Shown: positions 44,445 through 55,433 of the stretch, in pieces
Position numbering within the stretch: the first letter of the stretch is position 1
Layout: every line of letters starts with the position of its first letter
Source of the DNA: Sepioteuthis lessoniana
Lineage: Eukaryota; Mollusca; Cephalopoda; Myopsida; Loliginidae
Direction of reading: 5' to 3'
Length of the DNA stretch: 64,000 nt
NCBI GenBank assembly: GCA_963585895.1
Contig: OY757907.1
Coordinates: 109,847,486-109,911,485, forward strand
Position numbers and translations under genes: made by a program
Notes under the pieces: generated by a model
The model's input: the letters and a program-made list of their open reading frames with translations, nothing else
Database searches by the model: none
What the model was told of the DNA's origin: nothing

Positions 44445-45048
44445 AGAGTGGTAGCACCTGACAGTTGTTAGTGTTATTTAGCAGTGCTTGAAACCATTTA
44501 ACTGTGTGCAAATAAAACTATTTATGTTTGATAGTAATATTTAAAATTATGAAAGTGAGTGCAAACATGATTAAAACTAAATAGAACTATTTGTGTTAGA
44601 ATATTTTAAACGATTAAACTGTTTGCAATGAATAGTAATACCCGTTGTAATGTCTAACACCTGGCTCGTGGGTAACAAAGAAAAGAACAGAACACAAAGA
44701 GATGTTAACAGCTCACTGCCGGAGTAGAACTGACTTATTCGCTGGCAATATACTTTATTTACATTATTTACAAGTGCCACTGTTTTACTCATGACTGGAT
44801 AGGTCAAGAAGATATATGCTGGTGACATACTTTGGGGTTACTTCTCTTTGACTAGAATATTACACCCATGTGCAAATAAATTAGCTTTGACGCACTTAAA
44901 AAAAGATCACCTAGAAACTATTGAATTATAAATTGAATGTATAACCATTTAACTATATGCTAACAAATCAACTCTGGCTCATTTAAAAATATTATCTACG
45001 AACTATTCCTTTACAAATCATATTGTTGCAGAAAGAATTTGGCATTTT
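44445..45048 (+). mobile_element. SINE-D, body and partial tail, broken by a solitary LTR
   Basis: Starts in the conserved block (cagagtggtagcacctgac) and continues through several 'ccatttaactgtgtgcaaat'-type units. It is interrupted at 44646-44864 and ends within the tail at 'aatttggcatt' where another insertion begins. Confidence 0.7.
44646..44864 (-). mobile_element. Solitary LTR, 219 bp
   Basis: Ends TGTAAT..ATTACA, flanked by cccgt and cccat (5 bp, one mismatch). On the reverse strand an AATAAA lies at about 44755-44760, which sets the orientation. No internal region is present. A Ty3/gypsy-type fossil is plausible from the 5-bp target and end sequence. Confidence 0.6.
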
Positions 45049-45830
45049 TGTTTGGCGCAAAATTTAATTTGACTGTAAGGGTCGATGCATAATTTCATCA
45101 AATCAGGATGACTTATCCTATTCAATCCAAACTATCTTTCTGGGCAGCACAAATTGGGGAAGCCCTCAAACACCCTTTTTGGCTGAACAACTTCGTTCAG
45201 TACAGACGTCTTACAGTCTGCTCTTCAATAGCAGCAGCAGCATCGACACAATGAGGGAAGCAGTCTAATTTATGGACCCCTCGCATCTATTTCTCTTAGA
45301 CCAAGGGTTCCCAGTTGAATATGAATTAGATGAATTCAATACGCCACACACAGGAACAATTTTACGTTACCCCCAAAAGTGGCTATGTCGACTGTGAGGC
45401 AAAATTCCACTCCGACACCTAGCTACTTCTTCACTGGGCAACATTTTCTGGAGACATTCACGCTTCTCCCCGAAACAACCAGAACCACAAACTTACGGTG
45501 ACTTCAACATTTTACTCCTCAAACAGCAAACACGACTTCGGTGACAAGATATGGTAGAGAAAGCCAGCTCCCAGCAGAGTGGGCCAGCAGGCATCCGGTT
45601 GAGCAGTCCAGGGAATGAGAATGACACATAGCTATGTCCGGAGGGGCTGGGGAGATCAATATGTTGCAGTCTTTGTTCAGTCTCTAACTCCCTCTCTCAC
45701 ACATACAACCCTTTCAAATAAAGTGAAAGGTATATTTTTTTAAAGAAGTCTTTGCTCGTCTTTATTGTGTCAATATGTATTCTACATGTATATGGGTATA
45801 TATGCATTTTTATTATGTGGCTATACAACA
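45049..45830 (+). mobile_element. LTR-element fossil, family-E-like 3' part
   Basis: The last 200 bases (caatatgttgcagtc, 'caaataaagtgaaagg', ending ctatacaaca) resemble the family-E LTRs at 19316 and 23234. The upstream 500 bases are less AT-rich and not recognised. No target duplication is clear, so the left edge is set only by the end of SINE-D similarity. Broken. Confidence 0.4.
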
Positions 45831-46166
45831 TATCTACCAGTAATTCAACACCCATATTGTGCTTATGCAAAAGTTTGCTAATTATTTGAATATTGATGGA
45901 AAAAACACCTGTCCAACCAGATATTTTTCTTCAATCTAAATATAATCATCTTTGTGACATTTTGCCAGCTGACTCTGGATTATTATCTCTTTATTTTTAC
46001 TCCAGTGAATTTTTTCAGCACCTGAATATTTTCTTCAGATGATACTTATTTTAAGTTGTGTAATTAAATAATACTTTTATAAGAAATTATTTATTTTTTT
46101 ATCTATTTCAGTCTGTTTCTTATATCAATATCTGTTTACTTTATCCATCTATCAATCTATCTGTCT
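45831..46166. other. Unassigned DNA
   Basis: Nothing recognised; a (tatc)-like patch lies near 46145-46172. Confidence 0.4.
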
Positions 46167-46175
46167 ATCTCATTG

Positions 46176-46853
46176 TTTGGTTTGGTTTTATGGCACATCA
46201 ACCTTTGTAGGTTATTTAATCCTATTTACCAACCCCTCCAATCAGGCAGGATATGACACAAGGTTAATTTTTAAGCGGAGTGTAACAGGTTTGAATTCAG
46301 AGTTTCCTTCTCCTAGACTAGTTGCCTCACCAAGGCTGAAGAACCCATTCTGTCCTACTATTTACCCATAGCTGGAGGGAGAATAATTGGATTCATACCT
46401 TTCCCAAGGGTATTAGTGCTATGTGAAAATGCAATCATTCTCATCCAGGATTTGAACTCGTGTTGGCGTGTCCATTTCCTATGACGATAACCATTACACC
46501 ACGGGCACCTCCATTTTGGAGGTTATTTAATGCCATATCCATTTTTAAACTTAAACAGTTCTGTTTCAAATAATTCAGTTTAGCATTCAAAAACGTTCTA
46601 TTTCAAGCTATTCAGTTTAGCATAAGTACACTGTTTAGTTCTATTTGACTCATACATAGGACCCTATCAGGTGCTATTATTCCCGACCAGAGTTGACCTG
46701 GGAGCTATGCCAATGAAGGGGTACTCAGCTTTACTGGAGTCTCACCATCAGATTGGTGAGTGTCATATCCAAGACACTTGTTGAGGCAGTCTTGCCCCAC
46801 TGCAGAGATGCAGTCAGTGTATTCTACAGCCCCAACCGACTGGGCAACTGTCA
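46176..46853 (-). mobile_element. SINE-D, full length, split by SINE-B
   Basis: TSD atctcattg / atctcagtg (46167-46175 and 46854-46862; one mismatch). The tail is at left, the head at right (ccccaaccgactgggcaac). SINE-B interrupts the tail. Confidence 0.9.
46221..46519 (-). mobile_element. SINE-B, full length, nested in SINE-D tail
   Basis: An exact 12-bp TSD, aggttatttaat (46209-46220 and 46520-46531), derived from the SINE-D tail. It bounds a 299-bp well-conserved copy. Confidence 0.95.
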
Positions 46854-46866
46854 ATCTCAGTGTGTG

Positions 46867-46905
<39 letters not shown>

Positions 46906-47002
46906 GTCCAACCAGAGAATAGTAAATATTTTATCATGAATAAGTCTGTAAATGATTCAAAATTTGATATGTAGTCTGTAATTATTTAGTATTTAAGTCA
47001 GT

Positions 47003-47180
47003 AAATGACTTCAAATTTGGTATATAGGTTTTTGTTATTTCATATACTAGTTCACAACACACGTATATCAGATTTTACACCTTCTTCAGGCAGCAATTTG
47101 ATTGCTAAAAGTCTGAAACATTTGTAGCAAAAAAAGTATATGAAATAATGAAAACCTATATATCAAATTTGAAATCATTT
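47003..47180. repeat. Foldback, 46-bp arms
   Basis: Arm 47003-47048 (aaatgacttcaaatttgg..) and its near-exact inverse 47135-47180 enclose an 86-bp loop. Only a few mismatches separate the arms. Confidence 0.8.
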
Positions 47181-47420
47181 GGCGACCTCTTCATTCTAAA
47201 ATATATATATTGTCATCCACAGACAGACTGTTTCATTGTATCTCAACTCTTCAGTGTGGCTTGACTCATCAGACGCTTCATGCTGGGATCGAAACCAGCC
47301 CAACTTTATGTTAGACTTTGTATCATACTGCTCAGCCATCAGTTGACATACGTCAGCTCAGGAATAATAAGGCATTATGTTGTAGCTTTCGTTTGTTTAC
47401 ATTTTATCTTACCGAAAACC

Positions 47421-47466
<46 letters not shown>

Positions 47467-47833
47467 GAAGAATAAACAAATTGTTTAAAAACATTTGGTA
47501 AATGAAAAAGTTCTCAAATGCTGGCTAGCAAAAGCAGAATAAAACCTAAAAGAAATTAGAATCTCACCTCTTTTTATAAAAGCCTCATTACTAATAGTTT
47601 CATATATCAACTACATGAAATTTTTAATAAATAGACAATCATAAAAAGAATTGTGATAAAGTTTTCTAATGTGACATTTCGCTAACTATAAATGACATTT
47701 GAAAAAATAAACTGTTTATTCATGATGACTTGAATTTGTCAAGTTAGAAATCTTTTATATTTCCTTAAAATGTGTGCACTGAAAGGAAACGAATGGACAG
47801 CTTTTGACTGGTTATAGAAATCAGATCACTCTG
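47181..47833. other. Unassigned AT-rich DNA
   Basis: A (ta)n microsatellite at about 47427-47461. No other feature is recognised. Confidence 0.4.
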
Positions 47834-48414
47834 ATAAAATAAAACGATTCTTTCTAGCTGTAACCATATCAGTGCTGCTGTATAATTGTACCATTTGGTC
47901 TATGATGAAACACTTGGATAAAAAAGCTAAATGGGTACAATACACTTATACTATTGTATATACTATTAATTAACTATACAATTAATAAAATAAAACGGTT
48001 CTTTCTAGCTGTAACCATATCAATACTGCTGTATGGTTGTACCATTTGGTCTATAATGAAATACTTGGATAAAAAACTAAATGGGTACTATACAAGGATT
48101 TTGCATGCTGTTTTGAAAAAAACCTGGAAGTAGTACCCTATAAAAATGTCACCAACTATCCAAGTAAGACATACTGAGCTTTGCTGGAAAAGTAAGGATG
48201 AACTCATAAAAAATGATCTTGTTGCAGAGCTGATAAGCACATTGACCCCACAAATGATTTATATGGTTAAGCATGTGAATAATGATAGCCAAAGACAATG
48301 AAGGAAACAAAGGCGAAGTAACAAATATAACAAAGGTGACAATTTATTGTCATATTTACAAGCGTGTGTGTAAAGTTCGTTGTAGTTGTATTTGTGTCTT
48401 CAGCTAGATGGGGG

Positions 48415-48595
48415 ATGTCAGTAGCTGGTATGGTCGAGTCGAAGAGAAGCAGCTAGATGATCGTTGCGGGTAGCTGATGTTGATTGAGTTGTAGAATGCA
48501 GCTGAACGATTGTTGTGGGTAGCTGGAGTCGGTTGAGTCGTAGAAGAGCAGCTAGACATTCGTTGCGGGTAGCTGATATCGGTCGTGGTTGGTAA
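48415..48595. repeat. Tandem array in the large LTR, about 50-bp unit, 3-4 copies
   Basis: The unit starts gggtagctg and contains 'gtcgaagagaagcagctag'-like sequence. Units are diverged from each other. Confidence 0.7.
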
Positions 48596-48824
48596 ATCAA
48601 TGTCCCAGTTTTGACAGTGCGTTGAGTTAACCGGAAGTGCGTCAATACCGTTGCTAGCCCATACAGCGAGTCGTACGTGGGCTAGATGCTACAATGCTAG
48701 GGCAGTCCGTATAGCGAGTCATACTACGGACCAAGTGAATCGACGGGGGAACCGTGGCTTAGGTTTGCCAGGCCTTAGCACATACGAAGTCGAGCGAGCG
48801 AATCGGTGAAGCTAGAGCTTTGTC

Positions 48825-49040
48825 GTGCTCCTAGCAGTGCGAATATATCGGAGACGATTGCTATGGCTTTGCGGTGCCAAAACTGTGCGAACGTGTCGGA
48901 GACAGTAGCTATGGCTTTGCCGTGTGAAAGCTGTGCGGGCGTATCCGGACAGTAGCTAAGGCTTTGCCGTGCTAAAGCTGTGCGGACGTATTAAGACTGT
49001 AGCTATGGCTTTGCCGTGCCAAAGCTCTGCACTATCGAGC
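48825..49040. repeat. Tandem array in the large LTR, about 48-bp unit, about 5 copies
   Basis: The unit 'gctttgccgtgccaaagctg' followed by 'tgcggacgtatcgg..agtagctatg' recurs five times with changes. Such repeats in the U3 are typical places for enhancer units; function is inference. Confidence 0.75.
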
Positions 49041-50538
49041 GGACAGGCCAGGAGGCCGCAGCTAAGATTGGTGGTATTTTTACACTGCACAGATAGTGAA
49101 GTGGTAGCTAAAGTCTAACCCATGCTTTTAACGCTGCACAACCGAACGGACAACGGAACCGACCGAATGGTTAAAACTGGGTGGTCTTAGAGTCCTCTTT
49201 GTGTTTGCCTCCAGGCCATCTACTTCGAGGAGTCGTTAAGGACCGTCAGAGATACTCCAACCCGCAGAAGGGAACCTCTAATGGTCCTTAAAAGGACCTT
49301 TTGTGCATATCTATGTGACGGAAAGGCAAGTGCGACCACAAGATGTGGTGCTCAGCCTTGTGGTAAGGCGAATGCGACTGCTAGATGTAGGATTCAGCCT
49401 TGTGGAGCCTCGCTCTGAGAGCGGCTCCTGGAAGCATCCTGGAACCTCTGTATTCATCACATGTCTCACCAACGTATGAATGTGGCACAAGGCTGTTTTT
49501 GAGGTGGGTCTGGTCGGAGGGCCGAAGGTCACACACATCCGGCAAGGCCAAAAATACCTTCGGCCCTGTCGGCATTCCCCTTATTAGGGGTGCCTCGGGC
49601 TCCGGGCAATATATCCCCTCTCCGAAGGGGGTAAAAGCCTGGGAGGATGGCCCCCTGAGGCCAGAGGAACTTTCCAGTGCTGAGGCACACCCGGCAGAAC
49701 CGTCCAGAGGTATGACGGCCAACCGAATGTTACCCAACAACTGGAGAGGAAAGGTCACAAACGCCCTAAAAGAGCGTTCGTGAGAGCTCTAATTTTTTTG
49801 CCGCAGAAGCCTTGTTTATATAAAGGGAACACAACGCCATTCTGCCACGCCACGTAAATAGAAAGTTCTTCTATAAAAAATAGGCGTAGAAATAAAGTCC
49901 TTCTTTAGCTTGATATAGGCTAGCAAAGATAATTAATTCCATTTTTATAGAGTTATTTCTTGCAGAAGTGTTTTTTAAATATTGTTAAATTTAATTTATT
50001 CCCTTTTCTTAGCTGTAACGACAGGTCAGGGTCGTAAAAGGGCTTCATCATTTCCGGCCGTATCCAGATGTAATTTTTGTAGGGTGAGCGAGTAATCTGA
50101 TCTGTTTATGTCTGTAAGCAGGTCGTGACAATCTCCAGTGGACTACAACTCATAGACACACCAGTATTGGCTGACCAACAAAATCTTATATTCATCAGCT
50201 CTATGTGGACGATAGATGCTGTCTAGAGGACTTAGCAAGAGTGAAGGCTGAAAGGGACAAAGGAATTAATGCATTGATGATGATAAATCTTTTTTTAAAA
50301 ATGATGGCACTATTAACCCTTTGAAGTTGTCAGCTTGATCAAATTTCAGGCTCAGGGAGATCATGTCAGATACCTTTAATGAAAGGTTTGATATAATGGC
50401 CACTCCCAGCCTTTTCCTTTACTAGAAAACAAGATGTTTCCAAATTAGAACAAAGTTTTAAAGTGTTTGTGGTCAATGTTTTTTTTTTTTTGAGAATTTA
50501 TTCTGTATTGGTATAAGACATCCGAGGTACAAAGAGTT

Positions 50539-50839
50539 TTGGAGGTGTCTCTGGTGTAATGGTTCTCGTTGTACGAAATGAACTCGGCGTCACGAGTTCA
50601 AATCCTGGACAAGGCTGTTTGCATTTCACATAGCACTGATACTAGTGGGAAAGGTATGAATCCAATTATTCTCCCTCCAGCTATAGGTAAACAGGGTAAA
50701 TACAAGGGCAGATTAGGTTCTTTAGCTTTGATTTGGCAATCAGTCTAGGAGAAGGAAAACTGAACTGAAACCTGTTAAACTCTGCTTAAAAATTGACCTT
50801 GTGTCACATCCTACTTGTGCGGAAGGGTTGGTAAATACA
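50539..50839 (+). mobile_element. SINE-B, full length
   Basis: TSD tacaaagagtt / tacaaacagtt (50528-50538, 50840-50850; one mismatch) bounds a 301-bp copy. It has the complete head (ctggtgtaatggttctcg, gagttcaaatcc) and a small internal duplication near 50690. Confidence 0.9.
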
Positions 50840-50870
50840 TACAAACAGTTAATTAAATTTTTCTTTTTTA

Positions 50871-50927
50871 AACTTGACTTTGTGTTACATCATGATCTTG
50901 ATGGAAGGGTTGGGTAAATATATACAA
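50871..50927 (+). mobile_element. SINE-B 3' end fragment
   Basis: 'cttgactttgtgttacatc' followed by 'ggaagggttgggtaaatat' is a second, older SINE-B end next to the full copy. Confidence 0.55.
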
Positions 50928-51633
50928 TGGTTGTTTTGACAGAAGACAGGTGCAGCAGATCTCTTTGGCACAGACTTTTCGCCTGTTTATCAAAGTGAGT
51001 CTACTTGGTAGGTAAAATGTTAATGGGTTAGACTATTCATGCTTTGGATTTAAGGAAATTTTTAGTTGAAAGATTTTAGCATTATGGGTAACATTTCAGG
51101 GACTGACAGTAGGGATGACTAAAATTTATGATCAATAAAGAACAAAAGAATGTATTTAATACAATAAATATCTACTTATTTAAAACATGGTGGGGTATAT
51201 GTGCCATGGAGGTATGACAGTTAATGGGCCGTTACTAATGAGTTTTTAGTGAGTACTAAACTAATATGGACTCGTGCAAATGTTGACTTAGTCTGACTAA
51301 TAGCAACTTAAAAGTTGTTTAGATTACAATGCACATCCTCTTTACTGAGGCAAAAAAGTAACTCAGAAAAAAATGGTGCTTATTACAAAGTCATTGCCAA
51401 CCAGACATCATACTGACCTTAAAATGTTAATACTCAAAATGATTTCACTTGCTGTTTGTGCTGTCAATATGTATCATAAAAAATTGATGAAATAATTGTT
51501 GCAATATTTGCTCACATAAAGAAGTAACAACCCAAGTGGAATACTAAATGAGGTGTGTATAAAAAGAGCTTATTTTGGGTTGTTTGATATTTTTTATTTT
51601 AGATGATAATCTGTCAGTTATCACTATTAAAAA
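50928..51633. other. Unassigned AT-rich DNA
   Basis: Nothing recognised. Confidence 0.4.
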
Positions 51634-52713
51634 ATTAGAATTGTGTTATCCTTCATTTTCCTGATTCTCCTTTTGTTCATCATCATTATTATTAATGATA
51701 TTGTCGACAATTATCCTTCATCTTCCTCATTAGAATTGTGTTACCCATCATCTTCCTGATTAGAATTGTGTCATCCTTCATTTTCCTGATTAAAAGTGTG
51801 TTAACCTTCATCATCCAAATTAGAATTGTGTTACCCTTCATCTTCCTGATTCTCCTTTTGTCCATCATCATTATTATTAATGATATTTCCTACTACTATC
51901 CTTCATCTTCTTGATTAGAATTGTGTTATCCTACATTTTCCTGATTAGAAGTGTGTTACCCTTCATCTTCCAGATTCTACTTTTGTTCATCATCATCATT
52001 ATTAATAATATTGTCAATTATTATCCTTCAACTTCTTGATAAGAATTGTGTTATCCTTCATTTTCCTGATTCTCCTTTTGTCCATCGTCATTATATTGTC
52101 TACTATTGTCCTTAATGTTCCTGATTAGAATTGTGTTATCCTACATTTTCCTGATTAGAAGTGTGTTATCCTTCATCTTCCAGATTCTTATTTTGTCCAT
52201 CATCATTATTATTAATGATATTGTCAGTTATTATCCTTCATCTTCTTGATAAGAATTGTGTTATCCTTCATCTTTCTGATTCTACTTTTGTCCATCATCA
52301 TTATTATTAATGATATAACCTACTATTATCCTTCATCTTCTTTATTAGAATTGTGTTATCCTTCCTTTTCCTGATTCTTCTTTTGTCCATCATCATTATA
52401 TTGTCTACTATTGTCCTTCTTCTTCCTGATTTGAAATGTGTTATCCTTCATCTTCCTGATTCTCCTGTTGTCCATTATCATTATTATCAATGATATTTTT
52501 TACTATTATCCTTCATCTTCCTGATTAGAATTGAGTTATCCTTCATCTTCCTGATTAGAATTGTGTCATTCTTCATTGTCCTGATTCTCCTTTTGTCCAT
52601 CATTATTATTATTAATAATATTATCTACTATTATCCTTCATCTTCCTGATTATCCTTTTGTCCATCATCATTATTATTAATGATAGTGCCTACTATTATC
52701 CTTCATCTTCCAT
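51634..52713. repeat. Compound minisatellite, 30-bp and 65-bp units
   Basis: About 1.08 kb is built from two units: a 30-bp unit (attagaattgtgttatcc + ttcatcttcctg) and a roughly 65-bp unit starting attctccttttgtccatcat that contains 'attattattaatgatattg'. They alternate irregularly, giving a higher-order pattern. Units differ at scattered positions. Confidence 0.9.
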
Positions 52714-53174
52714 ATTCAACTTGCTTTGCAAACCACACAAGTCATCACCTCTATAACAGAGAGATGCACACTGATAAAGCAACTAAAATTTCAAAGATGA
52801 TTGATAATACTTGTCCAAATTATGATTATCTCTTACTTACAATGTTTCACCTAAAATGAAAATTAAAAAATACTCTTAATATTATAAAGGTGTACAGCAA
52901 TATCAACAAGTTTGGCATCGACCGGTCAGAGACAAACGTAGTGAGTAGCTTTATCTGCGCTATTTTGCTTTCTGTGATTGTAGTTGAGTTGGTTTAGCTT
53001 CTAGAGCATAGGACCAGGTGTCTCTGAGGGAGAAAGGCAGGATTAGTTCAAGTATCACAAGGAGCTTATTTTTTATTCTTGTTTCTGATGTGCTCTGTTT
53101 TTTATTGTAAAAGAAGGGGTAATCTGAATGAATTGCAATGAAAAGCAACTTGAATTAGGAAAATGAAAGCTTAT
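52714..53174. other. Unassigned DNA
   Basis: Nothing recognised. Confidence 0.4.
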
Positions 53175-53525
53175 CAACATCATCCAGGCATAGTGACAGC
53201 ATGGATTCTTTTGATACTGTCTCACCATCCATGCCTATTAGTCATCACTCTTAGCCTGTCCTCTAAACAGCATCCAGTGTCAACACAGAACTGATGAATG
53301 TAAGTTTTTGCTGGCTGGCCAATAGTGGTGTGTCTGCTTGTAGGAGTCAGTAGGAGAATTTTGGCTCTCAGTTTGTTTTTACTTCTCCCTATGAGAGATA
53401 ATTGGTCATATAGCAGCTGTTTTGTTGTGTGCTGCTTCCAGGATTAGTTCAAAATAACATCTAGCATCTTTGCATAGTTCCCATCTAGCTTTCATTAAAG
53501 TTCAAGCGGTGCAACCATACAATGA
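53175..53525 (-). mobile_element. LINE-T 3' end fragment, best preserved
   Basis: The reverse strand reads LDGNYAKMLDVILN, SWKQHTTKQLLYDQL, LLLTPTSRHTTIG then QPAKTYIHQFCVDTGCCLED and RLRVMTN. Few breaks are present. This copy sets the protein order used to interpret the rearranged copy at 40057. Confidence 0.75.
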
Positions 53526-53799
53526 TAATGACACGTTACAGCTTGGAGGAATTACCATAAAAAAGAAAAATTTTTATAGAATTATTTTGAGCTTCAATTA
53601 TATTAAAGTCTCTCTACAAACAAACATTTCCTCAAATTACTGAATTACCTTAAAAATTTGTTTTGTGTTTACTGTTAGATGATATTACGAGTGTTTAGGT
53701 TTAACTTCATTTTAATTGTATTGTGACAGCTGTGATTATCAGTGTTCATTTTTTTTTTGTAAAAATGCTAAAGAAAAAAGCAACATTTTGGGGGGAATC

Positions 53800-54250
53800 A
53801 TCATCATCATCATCTGGTCGTGCTACTAGCATAGATTTACCTGTCTCTCTCTCACCATTTGTCCCTATCATGCATCGGTCAGACTTCCATATGATCAAAA
53901 GCAGTCCATGCCTTTGCTAGACACATATTGATATCTCTTTCAGTAAATGAGACACTGCTGCCAAGGTATGTGAACTTCTCTCCTAATTTCAGAGAAGTGT
54001 CATTTAGAGTGGAGATGACTCCTTTTTGATTAAAATACATGAACTCCATTTTGCCCACATTCCCATGGAGACCAATGCTTCCTGCTCTGGGCTATGCAGC
54101 AGGAATTCAGTTTGGGTAGGTGTGTTTGCTAGAGGCACTATGTCAGATACATAGTCTGAGTCTGTAATAGTTTCTGCAGGATATTGTTCACTCTTTGCCT
54201 TTCTTGGTGTGAAGCCATTTTCTTTTATTAGATCTATCAACATTCTAAGT
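53800..54250 (-). mobile_element. LINE-T reverse transcriptase piece joined to its 3' end
   Basis: The reverse strand reads LIKENGFTPRKAKSEQYPAE, TITDSDYVSDIVPLANTPTQ (the catalytic motif usually reads YADD and here is YVSD), then SVSFTERDINMCLAKAWTAF. After DHMEV it passes directly to the terminal HDRDKW..ERDR segment and the (gat)n end at 53802-53817. About 200 residues present in other copies are missing, an internal deletion. Confidence 0.7.
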
Positions 54251-54589
54251 ATGTAGTCTAGGCAATCAACGGTAAATGATGCAGGAAATAGCCAACATTT
54301 AAATTATCCAAATCAAATCTTGCATTTAAACAGATTGAGATAGATATAAAAAAAAAAAAAGAAGACAGAAATAAGATAGAGACTGAAAAATAGATTGGTA
54401 ATGTTGTTTGGCTGAGAAACATAACAATGCTGATGTATAAAAATATAATCTGCTTCTTTACTTTTCTTTTTATTACTCGAAATGTATGTATGGGTTGAGT
54501 AAGAAAGAGTCGAAGACTGCTGAGCTTGCACATACAGGGGCAGACAGTATGGATTTTCTGTGAAACCCTTCTGTCTTTCTTCTTCGGTC
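54251..54589. other. Unassigned AT-rich DNA
   Basis: A-run at 54348-54360. No feature is recognised. Confidence 0.35.
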
Positions 54590-55161
54590 TCTACTATCAT
54601 CAGACTGGTACAGGACCATGTCGAGACATCGAATCATCTTAGTTTTTCTCACTTCCTTACTTTCATGAGTCTCGTATATCTCAGGTTTTTCTCTACGTCT
54701 CAATCCTGGGTAGTCTGGCACAAGGTTGTCTTCTGTGGTTTTCTTTCTCTTTGAGTCAGAATCTTCGATGGTTTATATAATTTTCTAGACGCCCACATGA
54801 ATCATTGTCACACCTCCCACCTACACATTGCATATGGACACACCTTCTTCTTGCATGCCTCCTGTCCAATTTATATGGCACTTCCGCTGTAGGACAACCT
54901 GTGTCCTGTTTACTTTAGGAAACAGTGGCACTTCCTACTATGCCACCCATGCAACTTATGCAGCCTGTCAAAGGGATCTTCTAGTCAGTATCCAACCGTA
55001 ACTGTCATGCATGATTAATTTAAAACATAAAGTGTCATGCATAAAGTCTTCAGCAAATATTTAGTTAAAAATGAAGACGCTTGCTACTAAGTACTAAAGT
55101 CTTGGAGAGGATAAAATTGATTGAAAGATAGCTGAAAAATGGTAAATATATTGTTCATGTT

Positions 55162-55433
55162 TATAGTCCACTCGGCAGGATGTAACACGAGGCCAATTTT
55201 TAAGCGGAGTTTAACAGGTTTCAATTCAGAGTTTTTCTTCTCCAAAAAAAGTTGTCTAAGCAAGGCTAAAGAACCCAGTCTGCCCAACTATTTACCCATA
55301 ATTGAAAGAATAATGATTGGATTCGTACCTTTCTCAAGGGTATTAGTACTATGTGAAATGCAATTAGCTTCGTCCAGGATTTGTCGCCGAATCTATTTCC
55401 TGCGTCGAGAGCCATTACATCACGGGCACCTCC
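55162..55433 (-). mobile_element. SINE-B, full length
   Basis: An exact 18-bp TSD, aaatatattgttcatgtt (55144-55161 and 55434-55451), bounds a 272-bp copy. The long intact duplication indicates a fairly recent insertion, although the head has lost part of its B-box area. Confidence 0.95.

Larger units (their letters stand above)
48220..50130 (+). mobile_element. Large solitary LTR, 1911 bp, GC-rich
   Basis: It begins TGTTGCAGAGC and ends GTCGTGACA (TGT..ACA), with an exact 4-bp duplication atct (48216-48219 and 50131-50134) taken from LINE-T. A TATA-like tatataaag at about 49816-49824 is followed about 70 bp later by AATAAA (49892-49897), the expected order for the U3/R border and R end. The upstream 1.6 kb contains two tandem arrays (48415-48560 and 48825-49035). 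No retroviral coding region was seen. It is a fossil; long-U3 families of the Ty3/gypsy or BEL type are possible. The 125-127-codon frames at 49381-49783 show no domain. Confidence 0.6.
47834..50285 (+). mobile_element. LINE-T 3' region, partly duplicated and split by a solitary LTR
   Basis: The left piece (47834-48219) encodes FFLAVTISILLYGCTIWSIM, YLDKKLNGYYTRILHAVLKK and CWKSKDELIKND. The first part of this (47834-47938) occurs twice, again at 47994-48088. The right piece (50131-50285) resumes with HRHTSI, SYIHQLYVDDRCCLEDLARV and ends in (gat)n. The pieces are contiguous in the protein, so the 1.9 kb between them is a later insertion. Confidence 0.75.

Noticed and set aside
44577-44828. 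83-codon reverse frame
   Set aside because: Spans SINE-D and the solitary LTR, two unrelated pieces of DNA.
49381-49783. Overlapping 125- and 127-codon frames
   Set aside because: They lie in the GC-rich LTR on opposite strands and show no domain; chance frames from low stop density.
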